Assembly (NCBI GenBank): GCA_014843695.1
Contig: CM026401.1
Location: 27,711,051 to 27,775,050, forward strand
Length of the DNA: 64,000 nt
Direction: 5' to 3'
Source: Archivesica marissinica
Taxonomy: Eukaryota > Mollusca > Bivalvia > Venerida > Vesicomyidae
Part shown: positions 38,521 to 48,397 of the stretch, one piece after another
Layout: each line of letters begins with the position of its first letter
How positions within the stretch are numbered: the stretch's first letter is position 1
Translations under genes and position numbers: made by a program
Notes under the pieces: model-generated
What the model saw: only the letters and a program-made list of their open reading frames with translations
The model's database searches: none
What the model was told of the DNA's origin: nothing

Positions 38521-39400
38521 ATTAATTATATATTATTTGTAGTCAGCGTGGCAGTTCATCTCTGTATAGCAATTATATACCCCATTTTGTATAATATTTT
38601 CACAATATCGAAATTCGAACGTCTAAATCGTTCATTTAACAAGCTCAACTTGATAGCCTGTTCATTGCATAGCCTGTTCATGGCACAGCCAGTTCATTGC
38701 TGGTCATTGCATAGCCTGTTCATTACATAGCCTGTTCATTTCTTAGCCTCTACATTTCTATTAGATGTACATTTTGTATTTAAAATAAGGGAGTCGTTTA
38801 TTTATATAGACTTCAATTTCATAACGATCAACTTGTCACAAAGATATCATCGTGGGCATTCTGTGTCCATGAAAATTCAAAATTCACCCATGTGGGTAGG
38901 TGTGTGTTCGAACTGCGCATGTGCAGATCCATCTAACGCTATTTGAAATACCGCATGATTCTGGATGCATTGCAGATTAAATAAATAAAAATTAAACTGT
39001 TCGTAAAATTTAAATTGTGAATTAGATCTTTTTATTTATAGCCCGACCCGCCCCGGTACATCATAGCAAGCGTGTTCCCCCTACAACTACATACAACCAA
39101 CAGAACATACGTACAAGGGCACGAAAGCAAAGCCGGATCGGCACTCACTGACCAACAAGCGTATACTGTTCGTACACGTTTTGATGACTGCTTTCTAAAA
39201 CTATGTCCCAACTATCAGGACCGCAGCTGGCCTGGCTAATAGATTGAGAACCGATCATACGATAGATGATGGTGGGGGTGTATGGGGGCATGCTCCTTTT
39301 GGCGTGGAATTATGGTCCTTTGTTGTTTTCCAGTAAACGCTTGCGTAATATATACATGTTTTATCGATGCGTGTTAATTCCTGAATTGAATCGGTTACCA

Positions 39401-39680
39401 GTTATTGCACTGCATAGATATACATGTACAATCGTTGTCAGTTATTGCACTGCATAGCTATACATGTACAATCGTTGTCAGTTATTGCACTGCATAGATA
39501 TACATGTACAATCGTTGTCAGTTATTGCACTGCATAGATGTACATGTACAATCGTTGTCAGTTATTGCACTGCATAGATGTACATGTACAATCGTTGCCA
39601 GTTATTGCACTGCATAGCTATACATGTACAATCGTTGTCAGTTATTGCACTGCATAGATATACATGTACAATCGTTGTAA
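39401..39680. repeat. 40-bp minisatellite, seven copies
   Basis: GTTATTGCACTGCATAGATA recurs every 40 bp from 39401 (39401, 39441 and on). Copies differ mostly at ATAGATA/ATAGCTA/ATAGATG. It lies inside the long form of the dispersed repeat and is absent from the short form. Confidence 0.95.
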
Positions 39681-39727
39681 TTGCTTGTGTACAGTGAAGC
39701 CCCTCAAATGCGGAACCCTCTAACCTG

Positions 39728-39757
39728 GAATCCCCCCCCCACACACACACACACACA
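39728..39757. repeat. C-run followed by a CA dinucleotide microsatellite
   Basis: Nine or so C residues followed by about nine CA units. It is a simple repeat and the only long CA tract in the window. Confidence 0.9.
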
Positions 39758-40445
39758 GAACGCATTGCTTGGTGCTGATGTGTTCCCATCTTTGTTAATT
39801 GTAAGCAAATTGAACTGTAAATTACCCCACAGCAACTTGTCTAGATCAAAATATGAAACCGAATATTCTTTGAAATAAACAACTTTCAGCTATTTTTTTA
39901 AAATATTGTATTGTACACTTAAATTAGTTATTTATTAACTGCCAAACTATAGACATACTGCAGCTTCTTCTACATTGTGGTCGTTAATTAACGGTACACT
40001 ATGAGACTACGTCAGGAATTGATGTGTGTTGGTGTTTTGTGGATGGGGTTATGAAGAGCTTAGGTGATGACGACTCTACAGCTATACTTGATGGAACAGA
40101 ACATATGTTTATTTCAGGACTTGTACCTGTACATCGTCATAAACATGACCATTAGTGTATATTTGTATGACTTTGTATATTACTTTATATATGTGTTATT
40201 ATGTATATGTGTCCATGTAACACGTGTAAGTGCATATTATGTCTGTTCATTTGTGCTCTTCGTAGATATGGAGGTAATAAAAGGATTAGGATTTCTAATC
40301 ATATTCAACCTTACTAAATGTCAAAGAGTTGATGATTATAATTTAGAATTATTGTTCAACTCATCAACTAATTTATATTTTACGCAGACAAGTCCTGCCA
40401 TTCAGGGGCTACAGCGGATATTACCTGATAACATGTCTTCGTAAT

Positions 40446-40980
40446 TGACCAGTAGCTGCCTGTCAATCAAACTAATAAATAATCCAATCAGATGTCGTTA
40501 TTTCACAATACGTGTCTCGAATTAATATCCTCCGACAAGCTGCTATAACAACTACATTGTAATAACGAGAAAACTGCTGTTTTAAAATGAGAAAATAATG
40601 ATTAACCCTTTATTAGATATAGATATGGAAATTAATTGTATGTAAACATTTAACAAATATTATTTATAGACTACAGATACAAATTCTAGCTAGATACATT
40701 TAAAGATAAATCGGTACAAAGATTAACGATATTCATGCTTGATGAGCGATTTAATTTCACTGTTATTGGCAATGTTTGTACAAAGACCTTCATTCTTTTG
40801 TTGAATTTTAATTGGTGATGATTTTTTACTAATCTGAATGCTCCACGCTATGTGACGCACCATATTTGAAGTGATTAATCACCTTGTGTATTATACAATA
40901 TACTGATTGGGGACACTCAGACTGATTGGATGTTTAGACAGCTGTCGACCATCTTATAAATATCAAGCCTGATAGTTATA
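40446..40980. other. No recognisable gene
   Basis: About 530 bp of AT-rich sequence between the dispersed repeat and the Tc1 element. Nothing recognised. Confidence 0.5.
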
Positions 40981-42499
40981 TACTGAGTCAAAAAAGAAAC
41001 GATACCAAACTAAAAATGAAGTAAAACGGATAAAACCATAGAACGGTTTAATATATTATTACGTATCAGTACCGGGTATCTTATTGCAACGTCAGCCAAC
41101 CATAAACACAGGTAAATAAACACCCGATAATCCTGGAACGCCGAATTTCCGATTTGCACGTGCTCCTCAACAAAGACAACTTCCTACACATGTACAAATC
41201 GGAAAACCGGTTTATTGTACTGGTATTGCATTATCATCGAGGAAAAACACCTTACATACCCATTGTTACCTCTAACAAAATGCCTAGGCTAAACCGCAAT
41301 CAGAGAATGCGTGCCATTGGCATGATTGACGGCGGTTTACGTCAGCGTGACGTCGCAAATCGACTCGGGGTTACGCGGATCACGATAACACGTCTACTTC
41401 GACGTTATCGAACACATGGATCGGTGGACGACCGTCCAAGATCTGGTCGACCACGTGTGACGACGCGTGAACAGGACCGTCACATTCGGACGTCACATTT
41501 ACGTGACCGGTTCCTACCTGCTACGCACACAGCTGCCGTTACTCCTGGGATGACCAACAATCGCATCAGTGCACAAACAGTCAGGAACCGGCTCGGTGAA
41601 CGTGGCATTCGTGCCTATCGGCCATACGTTGGACCCATCCTGACACGACGTCACCGTGACGTACGGCGGGAATGGAAGACGGAACGTGCTCGCTGGTCTC
41701 GGTTACAGTGGAATTCGGTGATGTTTAGCGATGAATCTCGCGGTTCTGTTTGCGTCGAGCGGATGGCAGAGAGCGGGTATATCGCAGACGCGGTGAACGT
41801 TACGCCGACGCATGTGTACGTCAGGTCGATCTGTTCGGGGGCAGAAGCGTTATGGCGTGGGGCGGTATCACCTTCGGCAGTCGCACTGAACTGTTAGTGG
41901 TGGACGGGAACCTAAACGCCCAGCGGTACTGTGATGAGATCATTGCGCCAGTTGTTGTGCCGTTCTTTAACGCCAACAGAAACGTCACACTGTTCCAACA
42001 GGACAACGCCAGGTGTCATACTGCTCGGATTTCCACCACATTATTGGAGCAGAACAATATTGAAACCCTGCCGTGGCCTGCTTTGTCACCAGACTTGTCA
42101 CCCATAGAACATGTGTGGGATACGTTAGACCGCCGCATCAGACGACGTCAGCCGGTAACGTTAAACCAACTGAGGGATGTTTTGCGTCAGGAGTGGACAA
42201 ATATTGACCAGCAAGAGATTCAGACACTCTTCCGTTCGATGCGACGGCGGTGCATTGCAGTGAGAGACGCAAATGGTGCCCATACTCGGTATTGACGTCT
42301 GTGTGAAAACTCCATTAGACCCCTGTCCGACGAATTACGTCATCACGCAGCAGACAGTTTCGGAGGCTCATTATGCTTTATGTGCTCCTCTTTCAAACAT
42401 GTTGGACTATCATCTTATGAATTTTCAAAGAATGTTCTTAATAAATGTTGAAATTATAGACACATAAACACCAGGTATCGTTTCTTTTTTGACTCAGTA
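40981..42499 (+). mobile_element. Tc1-type DNA transposon, nearly complete
   Basis: Terminal inverted repeats of 26 bp are exact: the left begins TACTGAGTCAAAAAAGAAAC (40981-41006) and the right is its reverse complement (42474-42499). TA dinucleotides at both outer ends fit the TA target-site duplication of the Tc1/mariner superfamily. The element is about 1.5 kb and encloses one transposase gene with a single frameshift. The perfect ends suggest a fairly young insertion or recent cross-mobilisation. Confidence 0.95.
41281..42295 (+). pseudogene. Tc1-like DD34E transposase, one frameshift
   Basis: The protein cuts and pastes the element by binding the inverted repeats and catalysing strand transfer in the nucleus. 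I chose the Met at 41281 because the helix-turn-helix region (RQRDVANRLGVTRITITRLL) follows and the upstream extension has no family similarity. Next come the GRPR-type linker (RSGRPRVTT) and the catalytic residues: Asp in MFSDESR, Asp in QQDNARCH and Glu in LSPIEHVWD, with 34 residues between the last two, so DD34E. The reading frame breaks near 41743, in CGCGGTTCTG just after the first Asp, and continues in the next frame from about 41750. Total length would be close to 338 residues, normal for Tc1. With one lesion known, it is inactive as written but otherwise complete. Confidence 0.93.
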
Positions 42500-42964
42500 T
42501 ATATCGATATAGAGTTTATATTTTACATTTGTTTTAATTATTAGAAAATTATAAGCAGATATATTGTCATTACAATGTTATAAGGATCATTCCCAGTAAA
42601 TGTCTTAGTAGTTATATAAGTTCGTTCAGATGTAAATGTATGTTTATTTACTTGTAATCCGTGTATGTCGAGGGAAGTAAAGTGTATATATACAACAGGA
42701 AATTGATAGATACATTGATGTTTTATACAAATAAATTACAGGTATTTCATCGTTCCCACTCTTTGTGCCACACACTATCTACGTACTATAACCATGACCA
42801 TCCATCAGCAATAGTTACTGCTTTATATGCCACTGACACCCATCTTATTATTTTAGTGTAGTATTAGTATAAAATAAATAGTTACAGTGTATTTTTCAAC
42901 ACCACTCCTTTCAGACAAATATTTCCGGCAAGTACTAAATTTAATATGTTCAAGCAGGGCCTGT
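42500..42964. other. No recognisable gene
   Basis: About 460 bp of AT-rich spacer after the Tc1 element. The 66-codon ORF at 42661-42861 is unrecognised. Confidence 0.5.
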
Positions 42965-43509
42965 TTTATCTATCTATAGTCCTGGTTCAATCCATATAGT
43001 TCTATATATCATATAGCCATATTGTATTTGTTTGTCGGAGGTTACGCGTTACTCTTTTATCTAGCTATAGTCCTGGTTCAATCCATATAGTTCTATATAT
43101 CATATGGGGTACGGACAGTTGCCCACCGGACAGTTGCCCATCGGACAGTTGCCCACCAAGCAACCATGTACAAACAACTTAGTTTACAATCTTACAAGCA
43201 TAAAGTGCTTGAAAACGACTTTTATTACAAACAAAGGCAAATAACTTATATACCAAGCTTACAAGCATAAAATGCTCAAAAATTACTTTTATTACAAATA
43301 AATGCAAACAACTGTTATCACCAACACATAACTTTTATGACTTAAGTCTGATCGAGTCCACAAAGGTTTTAAGGGTCCAGCCTGATGGTTGAACCAACAG
43401 CTTTAAGGAAATATTGCAGACTATGGTTGCCTGCTGTGTAGGAATGGCACAGATTGAGAAGACGGTTCTGAATCTGGTGGGTTACTCTCTTCACTCTCTT
43501 CTTCGGTGG

Positions 43510-43803
43510 CTACAGGCTGTGCTAACCAAGTGTGAAGAATATGAACTGTTCCCAGACCCAACTACTGTCATTATAGACTTTGAGAAAGCAGCACTCGGTG
43601 CTGTCACGTCCAGCCTCGGAGAGCATGTCTCTACCCAAGGGTGCTTTTACCACCTGACGCAGAGCACTTGGCGAAAGGTACAGGAGCTTGGACTGACCAA
43701 TGTGTACAAGGACTCGTGTGAGGTTCGGATCTTCACTGGGATGATAGATGGTCTGGCCTTCCTCCCAGTTGAAGATGTGAAGAAAGGGATGACTTATCTT
43801 CAG
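43510..43803 (+). pseudogene. MULE transposase, C-terminal part of catalytic domain
   Basis: From CTACAGGCTG at 43511 the plus strand encodes LQAVLTKCEE, then VIIDFEKAALGAV with the second catalytic Asp, GCFYHLTQ (the GC-x-H motif typical of MULE transposases) and WRKVQELGL, ending at DVKKGMTYLQ. These come in family order and belong after the piece encoded on the opposite strand at 43804-43984. The protein would cut and rejoin the element's ends in the nucleus. Sequence upstream of 43510 in this frame (from the Met at 43414) does not match the family, so the ORF is a chimera made by the inversion. The catalytic Glu was not located. Confidence 0.85.
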
Positions 43804-43984
43804 CCTGTAGTAACTCCTCATAAACAGACTGATGCTTACCAGAAAGAAGTGCATACACGCAAGTGACAGCACTAGGCCCGAGTGGTGCACGGATGACATA
43901 CAGCTGACTGTATATGTGAGGGGCTACGCTAAAGGTACCATCCATGTACCAAGTAGCCATGCACTGATCCATGTAAACTATCAA
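43804..43984 (-). pseudogene. MULE transposase, start of catalytic domain, inverted
   Basis: On the minus strand this piece reads WYMDGTFSVAPHIYSQLYVI and then VTCVYALLSGKH and VYEELLQA. The first catalytic Asp lies in MDGTF, a hallmark of MULE transposases. It stops matching the family at CTACAGGCTG (plus-strand 43800-43809), exactly where the plus-strand piece starts matching. The N-terminal zinc-finger part that should precede it is absent; AT-rich DNA is found there instead. Confidence 0.86.
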
Positions 43985-44395
43985 GACATGATGTATAAAT
44001 ATTTACTATAAATATCAAAAATATTTTTTTATAAATATTTTGGTGGGCAAATGTCCTACTTTTCATTTGCTTGGTGGGCAACTGTCCAGTGAGCAACTGT
44101 CCGGTGGGCAACTGCCCGGTGGGCAACTGTCCGGTGGGCAACTGTCCTACATTCATATCATATAGCCATATTGTATTTGTTGGTCGGAGGTTTCGCGTTA
44201 AAGTTTTATCTAGCTATAGTCCTGGTTCAGTCCATATAGTTCTATATAACATATAGCCATATTGTATTTGTTTGTCGGAGGTTTCGCGTTACTGTTTTAT
44301 CTATCTATAGTCCTGGTTCAATCCATACAGTTCTATATATCATATAGCCATATTGTATGTGTTTGTCGGAGATTTCGCGTTACTGGGTCACATGA

Positions 44396-44627
44396 TCTTA
44401 GGGGCGGAGCGATAGGGCATTATGAAATTCATAAATTCTAACACAATCCAGGTAATAAAACATTCAAAATGGTTTATCATGCCTGGTTTACCATTGCTTT
44501 CCCTTCCGCCATTTTAACAAGGTACCCAATTAAACTACTGTTTCAATATGTATAATAAACAATTGTATAAATAAGACATGCATCGCAATTTGCAGTCAAA
44601 ATGGCAGAATATATCCGTTTTATGCGT
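44396..44627. other. Short spacer, nothing recognised
   Basis: About 230 bp between the 91-bp array and the tail of the minus-strand LINE. No ORF or motif stands out. Confidence 0.5.
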
Positions 44628-45147
44628 CAATAGATAGATAGATAGTTTTATTCTGGTAAAAATAGAATATATCTCATAAAACAAATACAAAATCAATGTC
44701 AACATAGATTGAATCTGATTGCATAAAATGTTCCTTCACCGAATTTTTTAACCTACTGTGACTAGTATAAAATGTGACTGCAACCCGTTCCACACCTGAC
44801 ATCCATTATAAGCGAATTATGTTTTCCCAAAACCATTAACCTTGGAAATGGAATAACTGTTACTGTCTCTGAAACGAGTTGAATAAGAGTGTACCTCATT
44901 TGCTACTTTAAAATGCTCATTCAAATAGCTGAGTGCACTATTACAGTGTATCTTATGTACATGACCAAGGATAACGGAGTCAACCCTCAGTTGAACAGAA
45001 AACCAGCCAACTTCAACTATTGGGACCTACCAATATGAGTATGAGGACTGCGATTAAGTACAAATCTCACCATCTTATTCTGGGTGGCCTAACGTCTATT
45101 TTTCAGGTTTTAGTTTAACCCCAAATACCAGGAGGCACAAGCTAGTG

Positions 45148-45696
45148 TGTATTGGGAAAGCACGACATGCCTTTATGACGTTGAAGCCAGTATGGAACAA
45201 CAATGACATCCACCTCAAGACAAAGCTCAGACTGTTTGAGACGAATGTTAAGACAGTCCTTTTGTACGGAGCTGAGACCTGGAGACGCACCAAGGGCCTT
45301 GACCACAAACTACAGGTATTCATCAACAACTGCCTCAGACAGATCCTACGCATCAGATGGCCAGAAAAGATCACCAACCAGGAGTTGTGGCGGCGAACAA
45401 GACAGGACCCCATCACAGACTCTATCACACAGAGGACGTGGCGGTGGATAGGGCACACTCTACGATGAGACCAGCCCAACATAGCACGCCAAGCACTGGA
45501 TTGGAATCCACAGTGTACACGGAAAAGAGGTCGACCAGTTACGACATGGCGAAGGACTCTACACAGTGAGCTGCGCCAAAGCAGGATGTCCTGGGGGGAA
45601 GCCAAGGCAGCAGCAACGGACCGGTCCAAGTGGAGAGCAGTGGTAACGGCCCTATACCCCAACCGGGGTGAAGAGGATTAAGTAAGTAAGTAAGTA
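45148..45696 (+). mobile_element. 5'-truncated LINE inserted in the older LINE
   Basis: A 549-bp plus-strand LINE end, flanked by an exact 11-bp duplication, ACAAGCTAGTG (45137-45147 and 45697-45707). It ends in a TAAG-type simple repeat (45677-45696), a usual 3' tail. Excising it restores the older LINE. Severe 5' truncation is normal for target-primed reverse transcription. Confidence 0.94.
45149..45673 (+). pseudogene. LINE reverse transcriptase C-terminal domain
   Basis: The frame encodes the region after the polymerase core of a LINE ORF2: KTVLLYGAETWR at about residues 35-50, INNCLRQILRIRWPEKI, a TWRWIGHTLR motif, then RKRGRPVTTWRR and a terminal GEED before the TAA at 45680. This arrangement is standard at the C-terminus of several LINE clades. 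One in-frame TGA follows GHTLR (near 45467); otherwise the frame is open to the expected stop. The part upstream, with the endonuclease and catalytic domains, is missing by truncation, so it could never have been active in this copy. Confidence 0.9.
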
Positions 45697-45708
45697 ACAA
45701 GCTAGTGA

Positions 45709-46576
45709 GATCGTCAGTAAGCTGAGACGTAATATACTGAATGTCTTTACCTGTTACTAAGATACCCGAGTCATCGGCATACAGGAGTAATTGATTGCGT
45801 AAGTTTTCCATATCATTCACATAAATCAAAAATAGGAGGGGGCCAATGATTGAACCCTGGGGAACCCCACATGTGACCTTGGCACTAGATGAAAGTATAT
45901 CAGAGTCATTGACCATTTGTGTACGGCTAGATAAGTAAGACCTAAACAAGTGAATAACATCACTTGAAAATCCCATGGGCTTCTAATTTCATAAGAAAAA
46001 ATCATGGTCGACAGTGTCGAACGCCTTCTGTAAATCATGCCATGACAATATAATTTCCTTTATCCATTTCAAGCTTAATAAAACCAGAAAGATGTAAAAG
46101 ACATACAGTAACTTATTTTCCGTTAAGTAACGCTCTACCTGATCATATATTATCCTCTCAAGGACCTTTGACACAACACACTTATATAACAAGATCCTAC
46201 TAATTAAAAACAATTATTTCGTACATGTACACGTAGGATTTAATATAATACTCTGGCCTTTTGACAGTAGTCCAATATTAATAATAATGGACTGCAAGTA
46301 CAGTGATGTGTGAACAGTGTTACACAATGGTGAAGAGAGAGTTAGCAAGGGTATATTATCTGTAAACTATTTATGTCTAACACCAGATTGATGGGCATAA
46401 AGTAACTTATCTTCCGTTAAGTAACGCTCTACCTGATCATATATTATCCTCTCAAGGACCTTTGACACAACACTTAGAATTGACACCGGACGGTAATTAC
46501 CAATTACCAGCTTCCAATATAATATGCACATCCGTTGTATCACAAATATAAGCGCTGCAGTGTCGATGATGTTCAT
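45709..46576 (-). pseudogene. LINE reverse transcriptase core, broken
   Basis: The polymerase would copy its own RNA into DNA at a nicked chromosomal target. Visible parts are the first RT block (YRPVSILSVVSKVLERII, then YDQVERYLTEDKLLY), the block-A catalytic Asp in FDTVDHD, the GVPQGS loop, LIYVND, and YADD with both Asp residues. Stops and frame changes separate them. The block around VSKVLERIIYDQVERYLTE is present twice (46106-46181 and 46398-46472), the second diverged from the first, so part of the gene was duplicated locally. The 5' copy runs into non-family sequence after GVRHK. Confidence 0.85.
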
Positions 46577-46764
46577 GCATGAAATTATATGATTACATAT
46601 TTGTAATACGAAATAATCTATTATACTATATCATTTCATATTGTTTGAAAATACCAAATCATTAATTGAACTATTAAAATCACCAGAGACCTACATTATA
46701 ACATATAGTCCCATTATATGTTATATTTCAGGCTTTACGCCTGCATCAGCACCATTCTGGGCTA

Positions 46765-46980
46765 TATCGCCGGCGGGCAGTTTATCTAACTACACTTTTC
46801 CTGGACAGGCTCCAGTGGTTAACCAGTACTTGGTGCACCAACCTCTGTAAGAAGCTGCCAACTTTTTCAAATAAATGAGACACGGCTTGAGCGGGGCTCA
46901 AATGTGTGACCATCAGTGATGATAGGTTACAGTGGTATACAAGTCAGCCAACTTAACCACTCGACCATGCAGGCGGACTA
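46765..46980 (-). mobile_element. tRNA-derived SINE, family 4
   Basis: On the minus strand the head reads GTCCGCCTGCATGGTCGAGT, with the TGGTCGAGTGG A box, followed by TAACCTATCATCACTGATGG and a B-box relic CACATTTGAGCCCCG. The following body (AGCTTCTTACAGAGG, TTAACCACT, AAACTGCC) matches the plus-strand copy at 49442-49675. Adjacent ORFs (46641-46850, 46932-47171) run through it and are not genes. Confidence 0.82.
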
Positions 46981-48114
46981 GTCCCATTATATGTTCCCCA
47001 AAAACAGTTTGGCATAAACGAGTGTGGTTATCAATAGATTTACCTTTGAGCAACATGAAAATGACAAACTACAATGATGTTTTTTTTATAGTTCGCCCTA
47101 AGACAACTACTCTCTATTCTGACAGTGATTTGGAGGTGAATGTTGCACTGACACCTGTATATATAATATGATGTTTATTTTAAGTATTCCAAAATGCAGC
47201 TCATATATTGTACTTTAATATTTGGATGTCACTTTCACTATTGGTAACAATATCTGCTTAGTCAATCAGCTCATGTTTTAATATCTCTTAAGGGCGTCCG
47301 TGCACTTTTCGAACCAATTCGAGGCCGTCATTTCAATAAGAGTGTCTGGCCTATATGAGTACATATTGTAATTATCTTGGAAATACGAACTTATCTATTG
47401 ATAGTAATTGATAGTACAAAACGTCGCATGTGGCGCTATATAATTATGATGGCTACTTCCGAGATCCGCCATTTTGTTATTATGGTGGCAACCCTGAATT
47501 ATGGACGGTTTTACGTATAGTTGGCTTACTCACCACAATTACTGTGTGCCCATAGGTATTAATGTCTCGCCATGTTGCCTGAATGAGGCAAGTCGGTTAA
47601 TACACCAGTATTCCTGTGCGTTTCGTACCGGTATGCAAGCATGAACTGCTCTTTAGATAATTGTTGTAACACTGGAGCATTTATACATTTAATAATTCTG
47701 AAATGTTCTGTGCTGCGACACGATCGGCTCCCCCTACTGTGTCGGCACATTGCATTAATTATAGGACAATATATAATTATATTTCCTTTGTTTTTATTAC
47801 TATGCACTTGTTTTATGGACATTGATGTTCCGCATACAAATTGCTGCGAGTAACAAACTACATGGCAGCAGACAAGTGAACAGCTGTGTGTTATAAAACG
47901 GTATTAGTTATTACACGTGCACCTGTATATAGACATTTTAGATGGTATATTTGCAACCTAGTATAATGTATGCTATTTTCCTAATCAAATTGTCATATTT
48001 GCATACGCTTTTATATATTCAAGCGTGCGCTTTTGTAAGGTACCTACAGTTTTGTTTTCTTAGTAGACCGAGGTCAACATTCGTGTGCCGGCCGGTGCCC
48101 GGTGGGGTATGCTA
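46981..48114. other. No recognisable gene
   Basis: About 1.1 kb. Small ORFs at 47559-47822 (minus), 47641-47853 (plus) and 47942-48163 (plus) carry no domain that I recognise; the first two overlap each other on opposite strands. No repeat was seen. Confidence 0.5.
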
Positions 48115-48397
48115 TCAAGCTCCATTTGATAGCCTGTTCATTTCTATTAGATGTACATTTTGAATATAAAATAAGGGAGTAATAGGGACTTCAATTGCAT
48201 AACTAATATGTAACTGTTTTCAACCTTACTAAATTTTAGTTTATACATTATAATTTAGAATGTTTGTACATTACAATTAATAATCACATGAACTATGTTA
48301 TATCTTTACGCAGACAATTACTACCATTCGGGCTAGATAATCATTATGCAAACGTGTCCGATTACATGGGCTATTACCTAGATTACTAGTCTTCGTA
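48115..48397 (+). mobile_element. Dispersed repeat, short internally deleted form
   Basis: Starts AAGCTCCATTTGATAGCCTG and ends AGTCTTCGTAAT. The left 100 bp and right 180 bp match the two ends of the 1.8-kb form at 38641-40445, with the whole interior, including the 40-bp minisatellite, missing. Nature and mobilisation mechanism are unknown. Confidence 0.55.

Larger units (their letters stand above)
36836..38641. repeat. Segmental duplication, copy 2 (about 1806 bp)
   Basis: Begins with the same AACTAATTAGTCCACCGTCT. Unique parts are virtually identical to copy 1, while all three internal tandem arrays are shorter; this accounts for the roughly 325-bp difference. The two copies are adjacent and in the same orientation. 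The right boundary coincides with the left end of the dispersed repeat at 38641. Confidence 0.95.
38641..40445 (+). mobile_element. Dispersed repeat of unknown class, long form
   Basis: The left 190 bp (TTGATAGCCTGTTCATT, then TCTATTAGATGTACATTTTG and AAAATAAGGGAGT) and the right 160 bp (CAACCTTACTAAAT, TTTACGCAGACAA, GTCTTCGTAAT) both recur, next to each other, at 48115-48397. This suggests one element family with a long and an internally deleted form. At the left a 16-bp CATAGCCTGTTCATTG motif is tandemly repeated. No inverted ends, reverse transcriptase or transposase were recognised. A 126-codon ORF (40064-40444) lies in the right part; it is hydrophobic and AT-rich and I do not believe it is a gene. 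Orientation is arbitrary. Confidence 0.5.
43106..44154. mobile_element. Mutator-like element (MULE) with internal inversion
   Basis: Ends carry tandem GGACAGTTGCCCACC repeats, about three copies on the left (43113-43157) and about six in inverse orientation on the right (44041-44147). The outermost bases differ somewhat between the ends. A 9-bp direct repeat, ATATCATAT, flanks the element (43097-43105 and 44155-44163), the size expected for MULE target-site duplications. The inside is AT-rich except for the transposase pieces, which point in opposite directions. At about 1.05 kb it is far shorter than an autonomous element, so large parts are missing. Confidence 0.88.
42965..44395. repeat. 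91-bp tandem repeat, about four copies, split by a MULE
   Basis: CTATAGTCCTGGTTCAATCC recurs at about 42975 and 43066, then again at 44215 and 44306, both pairs 91 bp apart. Each unit has CATATAGCCATATTGTATTTG and GTCGGAGGTTTCGCGTTAC-like segments. The array is interrupted at 43106-44154, and removing that stretch restores an exact 91-bp phase. Confidence 0.93.
44628..46580 (-). mobile_element. Degenerate non-LTR retrotransposon (CR1/L2/Jockey-like LINE)
   Basis: Read on the minus strand, this LINE enters at the start of the reverse transcriptase and ends in a (TCTA)n tail at 44628-44642. Motifs appear in order: NYRPVSILSVVSKVLERI (near 46500), AFDTVDHD (about 46000), GVPQGSIIGPLLF (about 45860), YADD (45770-45781), and a C-terminal region with TQNKMVRF-like text (about 45060-45080). 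The 5' endonuclease domain is missing. Several stops and an internal loss after YADD show age. It is interrupted by a younger plus-strand LINE at 45148-45696. Exact clade needs phylogeny. Confidence 0.85.

Noticed and set aside
40064..40444. 126-codon ORF as a membrane protein gene
   Set aside because: Hydrophobicity comes from AT-rich codons, no domain was recognised, and the 3' part belongs to a dispersed repeat found again at 48220-48397 without the ORF.
43929..44156. Minus-strand ORF with repeating GQLPT
   Set aside because: This is the 15-bp terminal repeat of the MULE translated; it is not a protein.
45539..45662. N- and C-terminal extensions joining minus-strand LINE ORFs across 45148-45696
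   Set aside because: These extensions are antisense translation of the inserted plus-strand LINE, as shown by the 11-bp target duplication, and are not part of the older LINE.
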